DNA from: Solirubrobacterales bacterium
GTDB lineage: Bacteria; Actinomycetota; Thermoleophilia; Solirubrobacterales; 70-9
Direction: 5' to 3'
DNA length: 49,082 bases
Assembly: GCA_013821475.1 (NCBI GenBank)
Contig: JACDGU010000002.1
Coordinates: 1 to 49,082 of the forward strand
Shown piece after piece: positions 46,116 through 49,082 of this stretch (within the stretch, counting starts at the first letter, position 1; every line of letters starts with the position of its first letter). The notes beneath the pieces are model-generated. The model did not search any database. It was not told where the DNA came from and saw only the letters and a program-made list of their open reading frames with translations. A program made the position numbers and the translations under genes.

Positions 46116-47797
46116 GCGAGACGCCGCATCCGGAGCTGGTCGTCGACGGCTTCCCGAAAAAGGGCCGGCCGCGCTGGATCGAGCTCGCGACCAGCGCCGA
46201 CCACAAGGACATCGGCCGCGTCCTGATCTGCGGCTCGCTCGGCTTCCTCTTCCTCGCCGCGGTCGAGATGATCCTGATGCGACTGCAGCTGGCGGCCCCG
46301 GAGAACAGCTTCCTCTCGCCCGTCGGCTTCAACCGGCTGCTCTCCGAGTACGGCGCCACCGCCATCTTCTTCTTCGCGCTGCCGCTGGTGCTCGGCCTCT
46401 TCTACTACGTGGCGCCGCTGCAGATCGGCGCCCGTGGCACCGCCCTGCCGCGCCTCGGCCAGATCGGCATGGGGCTCTGGGTGGCCGGAGCCACCGCCCT
46501 CTACGCCAGCTTTCTCTTCACCCCGTCCGAGGCCGGGATCAACCCGCTGGCGCCGCTGACCGAGCTCGCCTTCCTCTCCAACAACGGCGTCGACGCCTGG
46601 GCCACGGCCACCGGCCTGGCGACCCTCGGCTTCGTCTTCATCGCGATCGACCTGCTGACCACGATCCGCAACATGCGGGCGCCCGGGATGGCCTGGCGGC
46701 GGGTGCCGATCTTCGCCTGGGCCGCGGCGGTCGGCTCCTGGCTGATGCTCTTCATCGGCCCGGTCCTGCTGGCGGCGCTGACGATGCTGATGATCGACCG
46801 CAATTACGACGGCGTCTTCTTCGCCGACGGTTCCGGCGGCGCGCCGCTCCTGTGGCAGCACCTGAGCTGGATCTTCTACTCCGGCGCCTACATGCTGATC
46901 CTGATCTTCGCCCTCGCCGCGATCGCCGAAATCGTCTCCGTCTTCGCCGCCAGGCCGCTCTTCAACCGCGGCGTCGTCATGGGCTCGCTGGCGGCGATCG
47001 CCGTGCTCGGCACCCTGGCCTGGATGCAGAACATGCTGACCGCGCCGATCGGGATCGGCTGGATGTACTTCGCGATGCTGATGTCGCTGGCGCTGATCGT
47101 CCCCTTCGGCCTGATCTTCTTCAACCTGATCGCGACGATGCTCGGCGGCGCGCTGCGGATGCGGGCGCCACTGCTGTTCGCGATCGGCGCGATCTCGGCG
47201 ATCTCGATCGGCCTCGCCGGCGAGATCGAGCAGTCGATGGTCGGTGCCGCCTGGCAGCTGAAGAACACCACGGACGCCACCGCCTCGACCCACTTCGCCC
47301 TGGTCGGCGGCGCCGTCTTCGGCGGCTTCGCCGCGCTCCACTACTGGTTCCCGAAGATGACCGGGCGGACGATGGGCGAGAGCCTGGCGCGGATCTCCTT
47401 CTGGACGATGGCCGTCGGAGTCGTCGTCACCTTCGTGCCCCTGTTCTTCGCCGGCGCCGAAGAGGGCCAGGTGATCGACGCCTACAAGTTCTTCGGCCAC
47501 ACCGGCGTCAACGCCTACAACCTGATCGCGACGATCGGGGCATTCGTCCTCTTCGCCGGGATCGTGATGACGCTGGTCAACGCGATCGCCAGCCGCGAGG
47601 GCGGGCCGGACGCCGGCCATGACCCTTGGGGCGGGGAGACGCTCGAGTGGTTCACCCTTTCGCCTCCCGAGCCGCACAACTTCGACGTCCTGCCGGACGT
47701 CCGCAGCGCTCGCCCGATGCGCGACATCCGCGCGGCGATCGCCTATCGCAGCGCCCGCGCCGAGGCGCCGGCCCGCGAGTCGCAGCCGGTAGCCTGA
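46112..47797 (+). CDS. Heme-copper oxidase subunit I-like protein lacking cofactor ligands
   Basis: A 561-residue, 12-helix protein collinear with oxidase subunit I: FFFALPLVLGLFYYVAPLQI, RNMRAPGMAWRRVPIFAWAA, GAPLLWQHLSWIFYSGAYML, AGEIEQSMVGAAWQLKN, LHYWFPKMTGR and the closing DPWGGETLEWFTLSPPEPHN. Aligning by eye without gaps to actinobacterial CtaD, helix II His is Tyr80; CuB His and Tyr of GHPEVY are Ser257 and Met261; the His-His of WAHHM are Gln306 and Asn307; heme a3 His is Ser392; only the low-spin His394 remains; the K-channel Lys is Ile335. It cannot be an ordinary oxidase. The reading frame is intact, so a structural or sensory role is possible. Confidence 0.85.
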   Translation: MSETPHPELVVDGFPKKGRPRWIELATSADHKDIGRVLICGSLGFLFLAAVEMILMRLQLAAPENSFLSPVGFNRLLSEYGATAIFFFALPLVLGLFYYVAPLQIGARGTALPRLGQIGMGLWVAGATALYASFLFTPSEAGINPLAPLTELAFLSNNGVDAWATATGLATLGFVFIAIDLLTTIRNMRAPGMAWRRVPIFAWAAAVGSWLMLFIGPVLLAALTMLMIDRNYDGVFFADGSGGAPLLWQHLSWIFYSGAYMLILIFALAAIAEIVSVFAARPLFNRGVVMGSLAAIAVLGTLAWMQNMLTAPIGIGWMYFAMLMSLALIVPFGLIFFNLIATMLGGALRMRAPLLFAIGAISAISIGLAGEIEQSMVGAAWQLKNTTDATASTHFALVGGAVFGGFAALHYWFPKMTGRTMGESLARISFWTMAVGVVVTFVPLFFAGAEEGQVIDAYKFFGHTGVNAYNLIATIGAFVLFAGIVMTLVNAIASREGGPDAGHDPWGGETLEWFTLSPPEPHNFDVLPDVRSARPMRDIRAAIAYRSARAEAPARESQPVA

Positions 47798-47801
47798 GCG
47801 C

Positions 47802-48725
47802 ATGAACGTTGGCGTCGGCGCGCAGACCGCGCCCAACCCGACGGCAGCCGGGCCCGCCCCGCGCTCTGCCGCATCGATCGTGGTCCGCGACTACCTGACG
47901 CTGACCAAGCCGAAGGTGCAGTCCCTACTGCTGTTCACGACGGTGACGACGATGTACGTCGCCGGCAGCCCCTCGCTCGGCCTGATCTTCCTCACCTGCC
48001 TCGGCGGCGCCCTCTCGGCCGGCGGCGCCGGCGCGATCAACCACGCCGTCGACCGCGATGTCGACCTGCTGATGGCGCGGACCGCCGACCGCCCGGTCGC
48101 CTCGGGCCGGGTCTCCCCCGCCGCCGCGATCGCCTTTGGCACCGCGCTCGGCTGCGCCTCCTTCGCGCTGCTGGCGCTTACGGTCAACCCCCTGGCGGCG
48201 GCGCTCTCGCTCTCTGGGCTGCTCGGCTACGTCTTCGTCTACACCCTCTGGCTGAAGCGGACGACGCCGCAGAACATCGTCATCGGCGGCGCCGCCGGCG
48301 CGGTGCCGCCCCTGGTCGCCTGGGCGGCCGTCACCGGCGGCCTCAGCGGCATGGCCTTCTACCTCTTCGCGATCGTCTTCTTCTGGACCCCGCCCCACTT
48401 CTGGGCGCTCTCGCTGCTGATGAAGGACGAGTACGCGAAGGCCAAGATCCCGATGCTGCCGGTGGTCGCCGGCGAGGACGAGACCCGCCGCCAGATCGTC
48501 CTCTACGCGGTATTGCTCTACGCGGTGACCCAGCTGCCGTTCTGCGCCGGCGGCCTGGGCGTCGCCTACCTGGTTCCTTCGATGCTGCTCGGCGGCGCCT
48601 TCGTCGCCTTCGCCGTGGTCCTGCTGAAGAAGGCCGACCGTCGCTGGGCCCTGCGCACGTATCTCTTCTCGCTGGCCTACCTGGCCCTGCTGTTTCTCTC
48701 GATGGCCATTGCGGCGAACGTCTGA
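47802..48725 (+). CDS. ctaB: Heme O synthase (protoheme IX farnesyltransferase)
   Basis: A 307-residue membrane prenyltransferase adding farnesyl to heme B. The UbiA-type metal/prenyl motifs are present: INHAVDRDVDLLMARTADRP (NxxxDxxxD) and the second acidic loop in MKDEYAKAKIPMLPVVAGED. VYTLWLKRTTPQNIVIGGAA and GAVPPLVAWAAVTGG are diagnostic of CtaB/CyoE. Nine helices, full length, no missing residues that I can see. ATG 47802 lies 4 bases after the subunit I-like stop. Its intact state contrasts with the neighbouring oxidase-like proteins, so it may serve a separate, functional oxidase elsewhere. Confidence 0.94.
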   Translation: MNVGVGAQTAPNPTAAGPAPRSAASIVVRDYLTLTKPKVQSLLLFTTVTTMYVAGSPSLGLIFLTCLGGALSAGGAGAINHAVDRDVDLLMARTADRPVASGRVSPAAAIAFGTALGCASFALLALTVNPLAAALSLSGLLGYVFVYTLWLKRTTPQNIVIGGAAGAVPPLVAWAAVTGGLSGMAFYLFAIVFFWTPPHFWALSLLMKDEYAKAKIPMLPVVAGEDETRRQIVLYAVLLYAVTQLPFCAGGLGVAYLVPSMLLGGAFVAFAVVLLKKADRRWALRTYLFSLAYLALLFLSMAIAANV

Positions 48726-48743
48726 CCCGGGGGGCTCGGGTCG

Positions 48744-48890
48744 GGGGGATTTGGCGGGGAGGGGTTGGGGTGTTCCCTCCGCTTGCTGGGATTTTCGCCG
48801 GGAGCCTCGCCTCTCTCGTCAAGTTGAAGGGGCGAAAATCAGGGACGCCGCGCGCTCCGGGGACACCCCAACCCCTCCTCACGAATCCCC
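48744..48890. repeat. Long imperfect palindrome with G-tract arms
   Basis: Left arm 48744-48799 and right arm 48831-48890 are inverted copies. Two blocks are exact: GGAGGGGTTGGGGTGT (16 bases) and GATTTTCGCC (10 bases), separated on each side by a divergent segment of about 20 bases. The left arm on the plus strand has four G-runs of four or more (GGGGGG, GGGG, GGGG, GGGG), a possible G-quadruplex. The remaining bases 48891-49035 show no gene. Confidence 0.7.
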
Positions 48891-49035
48891 ACCCTCACTC
48901 CCAGGGTGAACAGCTTCGTGGAGCTAAGAGATTCCCAGGGACGGGAGCCTCGCGGTAACTAGAGAACGCAGGGCCGACAGAAGCTTCCCGTGAATCAGGC
49001 CGTCCTGAGGCGAGAGCTCGGACTGGGTCGGAGGT

Positions 49036-49082
49036 CCGGGTGGGACTCGCCAAGCCTCCCCGCTGTTCGCGCAGGTGAGTCC
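49036..49082. repeat. Terminal hairpin repeat, copy B
   Basis: Read on the minus strand from the window end: GGACTC, then ACCTGCGCGAACAGCGGGG and AGGCTTGGC, then GAGTCC and CACCCGG. The arms GGACTC/GAGTCC pair, and the loop differs from copy A (1-50) at a single base. The outer stem continues off the window. Confidence 0.6.

Noticed and set aside
1-49082. CRISPR arrays, insertion sequences or a replication origin.
   Set aside because: No regular direct repeats with spacers, no transposase or recombinase frame, and no DnaA-box cluster could be seen.

Overview
Organism. The window is about 49 kb of gene-dense, very GC-rich DNA with GTG, TTG and probably one CTG start. The gene complement (F420-type oxidoreductase remnant, TolB-like and YWTD-like secreted propellers with Lys-rich tails, paired NlpC/P60-like secreted proteins, HTH regulator, NhaA-DsbA fusion) fits a high-GC actinobacterium, most probably class Thermoleophilia (Solirubrobacterales-like). 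That placement is an inference from protein style; there is no rRNA here. The two window ends carry inverted copies of the same hairpin repeat, as if an assembly contig had stopped at a dispersed element.

Layout. 1-5.9 kb: VOC protein, class II histone-deacetylase-like amidohydrolase, an acylphosphatase/LigD-phosphoesterase fusion, Ogt and small hypotheticals. 5.9-12.5 kb: YghZ-type aldo/keto reductase, NhaA fused to a DsbA domain, secreted TolB-like propeller, class III aminotransferase and YjbQ. 12.6-24.5 kb: an accessory and decaying stretch with a frameshifted cupredoxin, YcaQ-like glycosylase, secreted YWTD propeller, two RibD-like reductases, a diguanylate cyclase, tRNA-His, and remnants of VOC, aldo/keto reductase, F420 (LLM) oxidoreductase, glutamine amidotransferase and ABC ATPase genes, many with internal deletions. 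24.6-30.5 kb: alpha/beta hydrolase, large GT-C-like membrane protein, MsrA, an SDR missing part of its Rossmann fold, tRNA-Arg and tRNA-Pro. 30.6-35.5 kb: a forward operon DUF1015, PduO-type adenosyltransferase, OsmC, SDR, MFS, Nudix. 36.4-40.4 kb: class IV aminotransferase and a beta-oxidation operon (acyl-CoA dehydrogenase, enoyl-CoA hydratase, 3-hydroxyacyl-CoA dehydrogenase). 40.4-45.3 kb: TrxB, methyltransferase, HTH regulator with a possible 20-residue peptide gene beside it, flippase-like membrane protein and PAP2 phosphatase. 45.4-48.7 kb: an operon of a cytochrome oxidase subunit II-like protein, a subunit I-like protein and heme O synthase.

Main discovery candidate. The oxidase-like pair at 45417-47797 keeps the fold and order of a heme-copper oxidase, but in my by-eye alignment nearly every cofactor ligand is replaced: the low-spin heme His by Tyr80, the three CuB His by Ser257, Gln306 and Asn307, the cross-linked Tyr by Met261, the high-spin heme His by Ser392 and the K-channel Lys by Ile335. 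In subunit II the CuA Cys, Cys and His are Ser181, Ser185 and Tyr189. The reading frames are intact and overlap ATGA-style, so this looks like a maintained, cofactor-poor relative of the oxidase and not a decaying gene. The adjacent heme O synthase has intact motifs.

Other notable points are the repeated pattern of internal deletions in genes (two leave the reading frame open), the acylphosphatase-LigD phosphoesterase fusion, the structured repeats at 21961, 48744 and both window ends, and the tiny peptide gene at 42408.
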